From CALOAD01 sp942491415 (GTDB lineage: Bacteria > Cyanobacteriota > Vampirovibrionia > Gastranaerophilales > CALOAD01): a DNA stretch of 64,000 bases. The stretch lies in contig CALOAD010000014.1 of assembly GCA_942491415.1 (NCBI GenBank), positions 124,001 through 188,000 on the forward strand. The letters are read 5' to 3'. The translations under genes and the position numbers were made by a program. The notes beneath the pieces were generated by a model. It ran no database searches. It saw only the letters and a program-made list of their open reading frames with translations, and was not told the origin of the DNA. This document shows positions 53,503 through 62,273 of the stretch, piece after piece; position 1 is the first letter of the stretch; each line of letters opens with the position of its first letter.

Positions 53503-54978
53503 TTAACGACCCGTTTTAATATCTTTTGCTTCTTTATAAATGCCAAGGTACCTATTAGCACTTCTTTCCCAGCTAAAATTATAACTCAAAGCGTTTTTAA
53601 CAAGCTTTTCCCATTCTTTTTTCTTTTTAAACGTATCAACAGCTCTTTTTATAGTTCCCATTAAAGATAAATGGTCATAATTACTGAATACAAAACCATT
53701 TGCAGGTCCTCTATTCTTCTCTTGGTGATCTACAACTGTATCAGCAAGACCGCCCGTAGCTCGCACAACCGGCACTGAACCAAAAGCCATTGCTATAATT
53801 TGCCCTAATCCACAAGGCTCAAATTTACTAGGCATCAAAAACATATCACTCGCCGCATAAATTCGCTCCGCCATCATCGAATCAAAACCTATTGAAGCTC
53901 TTATGTTATCAGAAGTATCATTGTAGTGTCTAAACATTTTTTCGTAACGCTCATCACCGGTTCCCAACACCACAAGCTGAACATTCATATCTTTAAGCTC
54001 TTCCATAACATTGGCAATAATATCAAAACCTTTTTGATCAACAAGCCTTGAAATTATACCAATCATAGGCACTGTACCCACTTTTGTAGGAAGCCCGAAC
54101 TGCCTTTGAATCGATTTTTTACACGCAACTTTTCCTCTAAGATTATTTACAGAAAAATTCTCGGGAATTATCTTATCCGTTTGAGGATTCCAAACTGAAT
54201 AATCAATACCGTTTAAAATACCGGTCAATTTATCTTGATGCTCTCTCAAAAGCCCATCTAAGCCAAAACCATATTCAGGAGTTTGAATTTCTTTAGCATA
54301 TTTTTCAGAAACAGTATTAATTTGCTCAGAAAAGACAATGCCGCCTTTCAACCAATTAACATCTCCCCAATATTCTAAAGCTCCGTCTTTAAAATATTCA
54401 TCATGATCAAAGTGAGCAAAATTAAGTATCTCAGGATTGAACCGTCCTTGATAAGCAAGGTTATGAATAGAAAGCACCGTTGCACAAGCTTTATAAAAAT
54501 CACAATCTTTAAAATGCGTTCTTAAAAATATAGGAATATTAGCGGTATGCCAATCATTGCAATTTATGACATCCGGCTTAAAATCAACTTTTTGCATTAA
54601 TTCTAAAACTGCTTTTCCGAACACCAAAAATCTTTCATGCTCAAAAGCCGGATCAACATAATTGGGATATACATCCCTATGAGAACCAAAATACTCTTCA
54701 TTTTCAACGAAATAAACTATTACATCAGAATTTGGTAACATTGTTTTTTTAAGGGAAACATGGATATCTCTATGTCCTAAATATATTGTTGTGCTTGAAT
54801 TAGGAACATTTTCTATTTTATGTTGAACAGGGTCGATTGAACCATAAAGAGGTAATATTACCCTTATTTCATTCCCCGATAATTTATTTATAGCTTTTGG
54901 CAAACTACCCGCTACATCTGCCAACCCACCTACTTTTACAAATGGTGCCACTTCTGCTGCTGCATATAATATCTTCAT
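53503..54978 (-). CDS. glgA: Glycogen synthase (GT5)
   Basis: ADP-glucose-dependent alpha-1,4-glucan synthase, 491 residues. Conserved: ILYAAAEVAPFVKVGGLADVAGSLPKAI (KVGGL glucose-binding motif), INCNDWHTANIPIFLRTH, NTVSEKYAKEI, GILNGIDYSVWNPQTD, and the GT-B C-terminal MPSKFEPCGLGQIIAMAFGSVPVVRATGGLADTV. Length is typical (about 480). First gene of glgA-galT. It would provide the glucan used by TreY/TreZ encoded at 10-17 kb. Confidence 0.96.
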   Translation of the reverse strand: MKILYAAAEVAPFVKVGGLADVAGSLPKAINKLSGNEIRVILPLYGSIDPVQHKIENVPNSSTTIYLGHRDIHVSLKKTMLPNSDVIVYFVENEEYFGSHRDVYPNYVDPAFEHERFLVFGKAVLELMQKVDFKPDVINCNDWHTANIPIFLRTHFKDCDFYKACATVLSIHNLAYQGRFNPEILNFAHFDHDEYFKDGALEYWGDVNWLKGGIVFSEQINTVSEKYAKEIQTPEYGFGLDGLLREHQDKLTGILNGIDYSVWNPQTDKIIPENFSVNNLRGKVACKKSIQRQFGLPTKVGTVPMIGIISRLVDQKGFDIIANVMEELKDMNVQLVVLGTGDERYEKMFRHYNDTSDNIRASIGFDSMMAERIYAASDMFLMPSKFEPCGLGQIIAMAFGSVPVVRATGGLADTVVDHQEKNRGPANGFVFSNYDHLSLMGTIKRAVDTFKKKKEWEKLVKNALSYNFSWERSANRYLGIYKEAKDIKTGR

Positions 54979-55122
54979 AAATAACTCCTTGAAAGAAGAT
55001 TAAATCCATTCTCAACTCTTATCTTGCTTTTATTATATAAAAGACAAAACATTCATGCACGATACAATAAAAATCAACCTGATTTAAGTTTTCAAAACTT
55101 AAAAAAACACCCCTCTAAAAAA

Positions 55123-55151
55123 TAGACAGTTAGCTGTGACTAATATATAAT
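55123..55151 (+). promoter_or_regulatory. Promoter of the HtrA-type protease gene
   Basis: TAGACA (55123-55128, 5 of 6) and TATAAT (55146-55151, 6 of 6) with a 17-base spacer form a strong sigma-70-like promoter 50 bases before the ATG at 55201. It lies in the divergent gap with glgA. Confidence 0.75.
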
Positions 55152-55200
55152 TCAGCTGTAAAATTTTTAAATCAATAAAAGAATAATAGAGGTCGTAAAA

Positions 55201-56307
55201 ATGAAGAAAAAACAATTAAAATACTTTTTGATTATTTTGCTTTGTCTTATTTTTTCACAAAATATTAATCTTGAATCTACAATAGCAAAAGCTGCTTCAA
55301 AAAATCTTACATCTGACGAAAAAAACACTATAAATTTATATAAAAAATACAGCCCGGCTGTCGTGAATATAAATACAATAAGCCTGGCTTATGATTTTTT
55401 CTACAATATAATGCCGGAAAAAGGCTCCGCCTCAGGCGTTATAATAAACTCAAACGGTTATATTTTAACCAATAACCACGTTATTGAAAAAGCTGCAAAA
55501 TATAGAATCGTTCTTAATGATAGCTCTATTCATGATGCAAAACTTATAGGACGAGATATAAGCAATGACCTCGCCGTTTTAAAAATAGAACCTCCCGAAG
55601 GCAAAAAACTGGTGTCCATTCCTTTCGGCACTTCCGAAAACCTCGAAGTCGGTCAAAAAGTACTGGCGATAGGAAACCCTTTTGGATTTGACAGCACTTT
55701 AACAGTAGGCGTTATAAGTAATACAGGTCGAACTCTTCGCTCAAAAAACAATCGACTGATAAAAAATATTATCCAAACAGACGCAGCCATAAACCCGGGA
55801 AATTCAGGAGGTCCACTCATTGATTCCCAAGGGCATCTTATAGGAATAAACACCGCAATTTTTTCACCGGCAAGATCCAGCGTCGGAATAGGATTTGCCG
55901 TTCCAATTACCTCTGTAAAAAGAGTTGTATCAGATATAATAAAATACGGTTATGTAAAAAAACCTTATTTAGGCATAACAAATACTTTCCCGATAGATAA
56001 AAATCTTTCAAAAACTCTAAAACTTCCCTCTTTAGGAGGAATATTAATTCAAGGAGTTTTAGAAAACAGCCCGGCGGCTAAAGCGGGAATTGTAGGCGGC
56101 AATAGGCTTGTAAACGCAGGAAGATTCAATTCGTTATTTGACGGAGATGTAATTTTTAAAATCAATGATAAAATAATAAAAAGCCCAATGGAATTCGTAA
56201 GCATTATCGAATCAAAAAAAATTGGTGATACAATCAACATAGAAGTTTACAGAAACGGAGAACCTCGAAACGTAGAAGTAACCCTTTGTGAACACCCCCA
56301 ACAATAA
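55201..56307 (+). CDS. HtrA/DegP-type periplasmic serine protease
   Basis: S1C protease of 368 residues with an N-terminal hydrophobic signal/anchor (FLIILLCLIFSQ), a trypsin-like domain with catalytic His93 (LTNNHVIE), Asp123 (SNDLAVLK) and Ser202 (NPGNSGGPL), and one C-terminal PDZ domain (LENSPAAKAGIVGGNRL, then IVEVYR). The single PDZ places it with DegS/HhoA-type enzymes rather than two-PDZ DegP. The response regulator gene follows after 31 bases, so stress-linked co-expression is possible. Good triad and own strong promoter. Confidence 0.92.
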   Translation: MKKKQLKYFLIILLCLIFSQNINLESTIAKAASKNLTSDEKNTINLYKKYSPAVVNINTISLAYDFFYNIMPEKGSASGVIINSNGYILTNNHVIEKAAKYRIVLNDSSIHDAKLIGRDISNDLAVLKIEPPEGKKLVSIPFGTSENLEVGQKVLAIGNPFGFDSTLTVGVISNTGRTLRSKNNRLIKNIIQTDAAINPGNSGGPLIDSQGHLIGINTAIFSPARSSVGIGFAVPITSVKRVVSDIIKYGYVKKPYLGITNTFPIDKNLSKTLKLPSLGGILIQGVLENSPAAKAGIVGGNRLVNAGRFNSLFDGDVIFKINDKIIKSPMEFVSIIESKKIGDTINIEVYRNGEPRNVEVTLCEHPQQ

Positions 56308-56338
56308 ATTGAATATTCAGACGAGTGAGGATAAATAA

Positions 56339-57061
56339 TTGAGCAAAATATTAGTAATTGACGATGATTTAGCGATTTTAGAATTAATTAAATTTAATAT
56401 AGAAACAATGGGACACGAAGTTATAACGTGCCCCGAAGGTATCAAAGGGTTTGCACTGGCACAACAAGAACAACCTCACCTTATTCTGCTTGATGTTATG
56501 ATGCCGGGAGTCGACGGATTCACTGTCGCTCAAAGAATTAGACACAACGAATCAACAAAAGACATTCCAATCCTTATGTTAACAGCCCTTGGAATGCTAC
56601 AAGACAAGGTTAAAGGCTTTGATTCAGGAGTCGATGATTACCTAACCAAACCTTTTGAACTGGAAGAACTTCAATTAAGGGTAAGAGCTTTATTAAGAAG
56701 ATCAAAAGCCCTACCTGAATCTCTTATAACTCCTGAAATACTCACAATAGGTGATTTAACATTAATACCCGAGAATTTATCGGTAAAAATTGAAGAAGAG
56801 TGTGCAAAACTAACGCCTATAGAATATGAAATTCTCAATATTCTCGTGCAAAATCACGGTCATGCAGTTAATGCAGGAAAATTATTGAAAGACATATGGG
56901 GTTACGCTCCTGATGATGATATCGAGACAATAAGAGTCCATATAAGACATTTAAGAACAAAACTTCAAAAAATAAGCTCTGATAAAAAATATGTAGAAAC
57001 AATCTACGGTGGCGGCTATAGGCTTATACCCGAGGGTATTGTCAAAAAAAGCAAGGTGTAA
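56339..57061 (+). CDS. OmpR/PhoB-family response regulator
   Basis: Two-component DNA-binding regulator, 240 residues. Receiver domain: ILVIDDDLAILELI (acidic pocket), phospho-acceptor LLDVMMPGVDG (Asp52), PILMLTALG and DDYLTKPFELEEL; C-terminal winged helix (about 135-232) with LTPIEYEILNILV, GKLLKDIWGY and IRVHIRHLRTKL and YGGGYRL. It starts with TTG at 56339 with GAGG ten bases upstream. No histidine kinase is adjacent, so its signal is unknown. It lies downstream of the HtrA gene and four bases before mqnE. Confidence 0.93.
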   Translation: MSKILVIDDDLAILELIKFNIETMGHEVITCPEGIKGFALAQQEQPHLILLDVMMPGVDGFTVAQRIRHNESTKDIPILMLTALGMLQDKVKGFDSGVDDYLTKPFELEELQLRVRALLRRSKALPESLITPEILTIGDLTLIPENLSVKIEEECAKLTPIEYEILNILVQNHGHAVNAGKLLKDIWGYAPDDDIETIRVHIRHLRTKLQKISSDKKYVETIYGGGYRLIPEGIVKKSKV

Positions 57062-57065
57062 ATAA

Positions 57066-58196
57066 ATGCCTTTAATAGCGCAAGATAAAATAACTTTCAT
57101 ACCTAAAGAGCTTGAAGATATAGCAACAAAAGTTTTCAATAACGAAAGACTTTCTAAAGAAGATGGCATAACTCTTTTTGAATCTTCAGATGTTTTATCA
57201 ATAGGATATTTAGCAAATTTTGCAAGATTAAACCGCTTGCAAAACAATGAGGAAAAAGATTATGTCTACTGGATAAATAATCATCACCTCAATTTAACCA
57301 ATATTTGCGAAGGAAACTGCAAATTTTGTGCCTACAAAAAAGAAAAAGATGAAAACGGAGCTTTTTTATTCTCTATAGACCAAGCTATAGAGCATCTTGG
57401 CAAAAATATAAATAAAGATGCTTCTGAAATTCATATTGTATCAGCTTTAAACCCAAAATGTGACCTTGAATACTATGTAAAACTTTTAAAAGCTTGCAAA
57501 AAAGAACTTCCTAATATTCATATTCAAGCCTTCACTGCTGTTGAAATAGACTACATTGCCAAAGTATCTGCATTATCGATTAAAGAAACTATTTTAGAAC
57601 TAAAAAAAGCAGGGCTTGGCTCTTTACCGGGAGGCGGGGCTGAAATATTCAGCTCTAAGGTGAGAGAGCAAGTTTGCCCTGAGAAAATTTCAGGACAAAA
57701 ATGGCTTGAAATAATGGAAACAGCTCATAACTTAGGGCTTAAAAGTAATGTGACAATGCTTACAGGAATAAACGAATCTAACGAAGATAAAATTGACCAT
57801 ATGCTCCAAGCAAGAGCTCTACAAGATAAAACCGGCGGTTTTATGAGTTTTATCCCATTATTTTGCCATTATGAAAATACAAAACTAGACTTCAAGAAAA
57901 ACCACACGGGTGTTGATATAATCAAAACCTATGCTATATCTAGATTAATGATTGATAACATAAAGCACTTAAAAGCTTTTTGGATTCAAGTGGGAGTTCC
58001 TATTTCCCAATTAACAACAGCTTTTGGAGTTGATGATATAGACGGAACCGTTGTAGAGGAGAAAATAACCCATTTTGCTGGTGCAAAAACTTCTCAAGCA
58101 ATGAGCAAAAATGAACTTATAAAATTAATTAAAAACGCAGGAAAAATCCCGGTAGAAAGAGACACTTTATATAATATTTTAAAGGTTTATAACTAA
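57066..58196 (+). CDS. mqnE: Aminofutalosine synthase (radical SAM) MqnE
   Basis: Radical SAM enzyme joining SAM-derived adenosyl to the product of MqnA to form 6-amino-6-deoxyfutalosine in the futalosine route to menaquinone. The 376 residues show the cluster motif CEGNCKFCA (Cys81, Cys85, Cys88), FTAVEIDYIAKV, GLGSLPGGGAEIFSSKVRE and KSNVTMLTGI. GSLPGGGAEIF separates MqnE from MqnC. mqnA follows with a one-base stop/start overlap (TAATG), a tight pair. Confidence 0.93.
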   Translation: MPLIAQDKITFIPKELEDIATKVFNNERLSKEDGITLFESSDVLSIGYLANFARLNRLQNNEEKDYVYWINNHHLNLTNICEGNCKFCAYKKEKDENGAFLFSIDQAIEHLGKNINKDASEIHIVSALNPKCDLEYYVKLLKACKKELPNIHIQAFTAVEIDYIAKVSALSIKETILELKKAGLGSLPGGGAEIFSSKVREQVCPEKISGQKWLEIMETAHNLGLKSNVTMLTGINESNEDKIDHMLQARALQDKTGGFMSFIPLFCHYENTKLDFKKNHTGVDIIKTYAISRLMIDNIKHLKAFWIQVGVPISQLTTAFGVDDIDGTVVEEKITHFAGAKTSQAMSKNELIKLIKNAGKIPVERDTLYNILKVYN

Positions 58197-59014
58197 TGCA
58201 AAACGCTACAATCAGCCTTGGACAAATAAATTTTATAAATGCATTTCCTATAAACTATGTCTTTGAAAAATGGCACCTTGAAGATGTCATAACAAGTAAT
58301 GGCTACCCAACATTGATTAACGAACTTTTCGAGAGCAATCTTCTGCACGTAGCACCGGTTTCATCCATAGAATACATTAAAAACAAAGATAAATACTCGT
58401 TGATCGATACAATTATAATGGGATCAAACGGTCAAGTCGGCAGTGTTACTTTGTATTCTAACTACCTTTTAAACGAACTTCAAGGCAAAAACATAGCATT
58501 ACCTTATACTTCTGCTACTTCTGTAGCTTTAATTAAAATATTATTAAAAGAAAATGGCGTTGACCTCTCAAAATGCACTTTTATAGATCATAAATACGAA
58601 TGTTCACTAAAAGAAGCCTTACAAAAGTTTGATGCGGTTTTATATATAGGTGATCCCGCACTGATAGCAAATAACTCAAAGGAAAATAATCAAATAAAAA
58701 AATTTGATCTTGGGGAAGAGTGGAAAAAATTAACCGGATTACCAATGGTTTTCGCAACTTGGGTAGCCCATTCAAAATGGCAAGATGCCCATAAAGATAA
58801 ATTTGAGCGAATAAGTTTATTACTCGATAAAGCAGTTGAAGCTGCTTTTAAAATATATTTTAATGAAATAGTTGAGCAAGCTTCAAAATCCACAAATCTT
58901 GATAAAGAAATTATTAGGGATTATTTCACGAATAAAATAGTTTATAAGCCTACAATAAAATACTTTGAAGCTTTAAAACTGTTTGAAACAAAATACAAAG
59001 AGATAAGCGAGTAG
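58196..59014 (+). CDS. mqnA: Chorismate dehydratase MqnA
   Basis: Dehydrates chorismate to 3-[(1-carboxyvinyl)oxy]benzoate, the first step of futalosine-pathway menaquinone synthesis. The 272 residues have a periplasmic-binding-protein fold: ISLGQINFINAFPINYVFEKW, LHVAPVSSIEYIKN, VGSVTLYS, ALPYTSATSVALIKILL, AVLYIGDPALIA and GLPMVFATWVAH. Its start overlaps the mqnE stop by one base. mqnB, mqnC and mqnD are not in the window. Confidence 0.93.
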   Translation: MQNATISLGQINFINAFPINYVFEKWHLEDVITSNGYPTLINELFESNLLHVAPVSSIEYIKNKDKYSLIDTIIMGSNGQVGSVTLYSNYLLNELQGKNIALPYTSATSVALIKILLKENGVDLSKCTFIDHKYECSLKEALQKFDAVLYIGDPALIANNSKENNQIKKFDLGEEWKKLTGLPMVFATWVAHSKWQDAHKDKFERISLLLDKAVEAAFKIYFNEIVEQASKSTNLDKEIIRDYFTNKIVYKPTIKYFEALKLFETKYKEISE

Positions 59015-59018
59015 TAGA

Positions 59019-60269
59019 ATGAAAATAGTTAATAATAAAAGCTTTTTGGCATTTTTAACCTTGGTATTTATTGTTGTTTTTGGATGTTGGTTTATCTCCG
59101 GTAATCAGGATCGAATAACCAACAATTTTTTATGTTCTATAAAAAGCGATAAAGGTTGCGCTCAACAGTTATTTTTAGAAGTTTGGTTTTCGCTAAAAGA
59201 TGAATATCTTGATAAAACTCATAATAAGCAGGATTGGCTTCGTTGGAAAAACAGATATATTAATCGTATTGAAAATTTTCAAGACGCTTATGTCGCCATC
59301 GACAGCATGGTTGAAAGCCTAAATGATCCTTACACAAGGTTTTTAAAACCCAACGAGTTTGAAGATCAAAATATGAGCATCGATGCAAAGCTTTTTGGCA
59401 TTGGTGTAAATATTGCAAAAATAAACGACGATACAGTAATTGTGGATGTTTTGGAAAATACACCCGCCGAAAAATCAAAAATGCAAATCGGTGATATTAT
59501 TCAAAAAGTTAATACAACTGCAATTAAAGGATTTACTCTTCGAAAAGTGGCTGAACTGGTAAGAGGTGAAGCCGGTTCGACAGTTTCTTTAACCATTCTA
59601 AGAGATAAGAAAAAAATCCTCAAAGACATCACAAGAGAAGAAATAGAGCTTAAAAGCGTTAAACATAAAATAATAGATAAAGATATTGCATACATTAAAA
59701 TTACAAATTTTATAAGCCAAGATACAGCTATAGAGGTAGCTGAAGCTCTTGATGCTACTATCAACACAAAAGGAATAATAATTGACCTTAGAGGAAATCA
59801 CGGTGGGTTACTGCCTAACGCTGTTTTAATAGCAAATATGTTCATACAAAACGGTAAAATAGTCAGTATTGTTGACCGAGATGGATTCCAACAAGATATT
59901 ACGGCACAAAAGTTTAACATCCATAATGAAAAACCTGTAATCGTACTTATAAACCGAGCCTCTGCCAGTGCCAGTGAGATTTTAAGCGGTGCACTAAAAG
60001 ACCACAAAAGGGCTATTTTAGTAGGAGAAACTACTTACGGTAAAGGGCTTGTTCAAAAAATAAAAAGACTTCCTAATAAAACAGGAATTAACATTACTAT
60101 CGCCAAATACCTCACTCCTGCAGGAACAGATATCAATAAAATCGGTATAAATCCTGATTATAAGGTTGAATTAGATAAAAAACATTTTGAAAAGAAAGAA
60201 GATCCACAACTTGATAAGGCTAAATTACTAATAAAGACTGATATAAAAGAATTAGCCAAGGCAAGCTGA
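59019..60269 (+). CDS. S41-family carboxyl-terminal processing protease
   Basis: Periplasmic tail-specific protease of 416 residues. It has an N-terminal membrane anchor (about 7-27), a domain with SMVESLNDPYTRFL typical of CTPs, one PDZ domain (IGVNIAKI ... ENTPAEKSKMQIGDII), and the protease core with KITNFISQDTAIEVAEALD, GIIIDLRGNHGGLL, catalytic Ser317 in RASASASEI and Lys342 in YGKGLVQ. The Ser-Lys spacing of 25 matches the family. It lies four bases after mqnA, probably co-transcribed, and meets dnaB tail to tail. Confidence 0.93.
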   Translation: MKIVNNKSFLAFLTLVFIVVFGCWFISGNQDRITNNFLCSIKSDKGCAQQLFLEVWFSLKDEYLDKTHNKQDWLRWKNRYINRIENFQDAYVAIDSMVESLNDPYTRFLKPNEFEDQNMSIDAKLFGIGVNIAKINDDTVIVDVLENTPAEKSKMQIGDIIQKVNTTAIKGFTLRKVAELVRGEAGSTVSLTILRDKKKILKDITREEIELKSVKHKIIDKDIAYIKITNFISQDTAIEVAEALDATINTKGIIIDLRGNHGGLLPNAVLIANMFIQNGKIVSIVDRDGFQQDITAQKFNIHNEKPVIVLINRASASASEILSGALKDHKRAILVGETTYGKGLVQKIKRLPNKTGINITIAKYLTPAGTDINKIGINPDYKVELDKKHFEKKEDPQLDKAKLLIKTDIKELAKAS

Positions 60270-60279
60270 AAATTTCAGC

Positions 60280-61650
60280 CTAAAAAACTTGAGTTGAAGT
60301 TGTCGGATTTTTAAACTTCGTAATATTACTTTGAAATAACAATTCAACGCTACCTACTGGACCATTCCTCTGTTTTGCAATGATAATTTCTGCCTTGCCT
60401 TTGTTTTCGGTATTTTCAGGATCATAATATTCGTCTCTATATATAAACATAACGATATCAGCATCTTGCTCGATTGAACCCGATTCACGAAGATCACTCA
60501 ACATAGGTTTTTTACTTTGACGAGATTCAACCGCCCTTGAAAGCTGTGATAAAGCCATAACAGGTGCTTTTATTTCCCTTGCTATACTTTTTAAACCCCT
60601 TGAAATTGCAGAAATTTCTTGAACTCTATCACCACGACCTTTTCCTGACCCTTCCATAAGTTGAAGATAATCAATAACAACAAGTCCAAGTCCACCAAAT
60701 TCCATTGATAATCTTCGACTTTTTGCTCTTATATCCATGATCGTGGCACCGGCAGTATCGTCAATAAAAATAGGAGCTTCAGCTAATGCACCCATTGCAT
60801 TTGTAAGTCGCCCCCAATCATCCGACTGCATATGTCCCGTTCTTAATCTATTAGAGTCAATTTCAGCCTCTGAACAAAGCATCCTTTGAACCAATTGCTC
60901 TTTTGACATCTCAAGACTGAATATAGCTACCGGTTTTTTGTTTTTAACTCCGACTTCTTGGGCTATATTAAGACAAAAAGCTGTTTTTCCCATTGAAGGT
61001 CTTGCTGCAAGGATTATTAAATCTGATTTTTGAAATCCTGCTGTCATTCTGTCAAGATCATAAAACCCACTAGGAACACCCACTAGTTCATCTCGATTGT
61101 TATAACGCTCTTCTATTTGATTATAACTGCTTAATACTATATCTTTGATATGAATAAGATCCTCAGAAGCTCGTTGTTGTGCGATAGCAAAGATCATTTG
61201 CTCTGCACTATCCAAAGTAGATTCAGTGGTTCCTTCATCATAAGCCATTGCAACTATTTCAGAACCTGCGTTTATAAGCTCTCGCAGCATTGATTTTTCA
61301 GAAATAATTTTTGCATAATATTCAATATTTGCAGTTGTTACAACAGATAAGGCAAGGTCGTTGATATACGCCCTTCCTCCCGTTTTTTCAAGCTGATCTT
61401 TATCTCGTAATGATTCGGAAACTGTTACTACATCTATAGGTTCACTTTTGTTAAAAAGTTCAACAACAGTACTGTAAATAGTTCTATGAGCCGGTTTATA
61501 AAAATGCTCGGGTTTTAAAGATTCAACAACCCTTGTTATTGAAACAGGATTGACCAAAAGCGCACCAATAACCGACTCTTCTGCCTCAACACTTTGAGGA
61601 GGGAGTTTATCAATAGATGTTCTATTAATTTTTTGTAATTCGTTTGCCAA
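60280..61650 (-). CDS. dnaB: Replicative DNA helicase DnaB
   Basis: Hexameric 5'-3' replicative helicase, 456 residues. N-terminal collar domain: LPPQSVEAEESVIGALLVNP; C-terminal RecA-like domain: LIILAARPSMGKTAFCLNIA (Walker A), VAIFSLEMSKEQLVQRMLC, LVVIDYLQLMEG (Walker B), LSQLSRAVESR and DADIVMFIYRDEYY. Starts with TTG at 61650, with AGGAG about eight bases upstream. No intein, and length is typical. Located tail to tail with the S41 protease gene. Confidence 0.97.
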   Translation of the reverse strand: MANELQKINRTSIDKLPPQSVEAEESVIGALLVNPVSITRVVESLKPEHFYKPAHRTIYSTVVELFNKSEPIDVVTVSESLRDKDQLEKTGGRAYINDLALSVVTTANIEYYAKIISEKSMLRELINAGSEIVAMAYDEGTTESTLDSAEQMIFAIAQQRASEDLIHIKDIVLSSYNQIEERYNNRDELVGVPSGFYDLDRMTAGFQKSDLIILAARPSMGKTAFCLNIAQEVGVKNKKPVAIFSLEMSKEQLVQRMLCSEAEIDSNRLRTGHMQSDDWGRLTNAMGALAEAPIFIDDTAGATIMDIRAKSRRLSMEFGGLGLVVIDYLQLMEGSGKGRGDRVQEISAISRGLKSIAREIKAPVMALSQLSRAVESRQSKKPMLSDLRESGSIEQDADIVMFIYRDEYYDPENTENKGKAEIIIAKQRNGPVGSVELLFQSNITKFKNPTTSTQVF

Positions 61651-61876
61651 GACCTGCTCCTAAATAAGTTTATAAAATTCTACAATGTAGGTAAACAAAT
61701 TATATAGAAACCAAATAAAAATAGCGAGATATTTTTTATTAAACGTTTAGATGTTTTTTTGCAAGAAGAAGAGTTTTTATAATGTATTCTTTAAAACTAG
61801 CCTTGAAGGTAGTTTTTTTTATAATTTAAATTAACTAAAATTTTTAGGTTGTTTAAATCATAAAAGGTTTTGAGTA

Positions 61877-62026
61877 ATGGATAAATTTGATATTAAAAAC
61901 ATTAGGAATGAATCTAAAAATCAGCTTGAAGAATTTTTATCAAAACTAGGTCCTTTCGGCGAAGAACGCCATGAGGATGATTTTGACACTATACAAGAAA
62001 TTCAAGAAAAGAAAGAAGATTTATAA
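61877..62026 (+). CDS. Small acidic protein (49 aa)
   Basis: A 49-codon frame beginning ATG at 61877 with AAAGG nine bases upstream. The product is charged and helical (SKNQLEEFLSKLGPFG, then EERHEDDFDTIQEIQEKKED), with a strongly acidic second half. A Rho-independent terminator lies 115 bases downstream. It has no close neighbour on its strand before it (divergent dnaB). No family recognised; the ribosome site and terminator support a real gene. Confidence 0.5.
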   Translation: MDKFDIKNIRNESKNQLEEFLSKLGPFGEERHEDDFDTIQEIQEKKEDL

Positions 62027-62140
62027 ATATTGGCAAATTAAAAATTAAAAAATTCAACTTTAAAAGTTAAACGTAAGGGAACTTAAACAAAAAAAAACCA
62101 TCTTTTTATTTATCAACTCCTTAACACTCAAACTCCCCTT

Positions 62141-62168
62141 ACTCCAACCATTCCGGGTGGAGTTTTTA
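62141..62168 (+). terminator. Intrinsic terminator after the 49-residue gene
   Basis: ACTCCAACC (62141-62149) and GGGTGGAGT (62154-62162) pair with one mismatch around a short loop and are followed by TTTTTATT. It is GC-richer than the surroundings. It separates the small acidic gene from the cysteine-cluster gene. Confidence 0.75.
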
Positions 62169-62273
62169 TTGTGAAAGATTAATTTTTGAAAATAAAAAAA
62201 CGAAATTTCAAAAAACAGGCTTAATAAGTGATACTGTGTAATAAGGAAGAGTTTTTAAAGGTTCAAAAATACT

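Noticed and set aside
60261..60280. GCTGA-TCAGC hairpin between the S41 protease and dnaB
   Set aside because: Five-base stem and no T-run downstream on either strand; not a convincing terminator.
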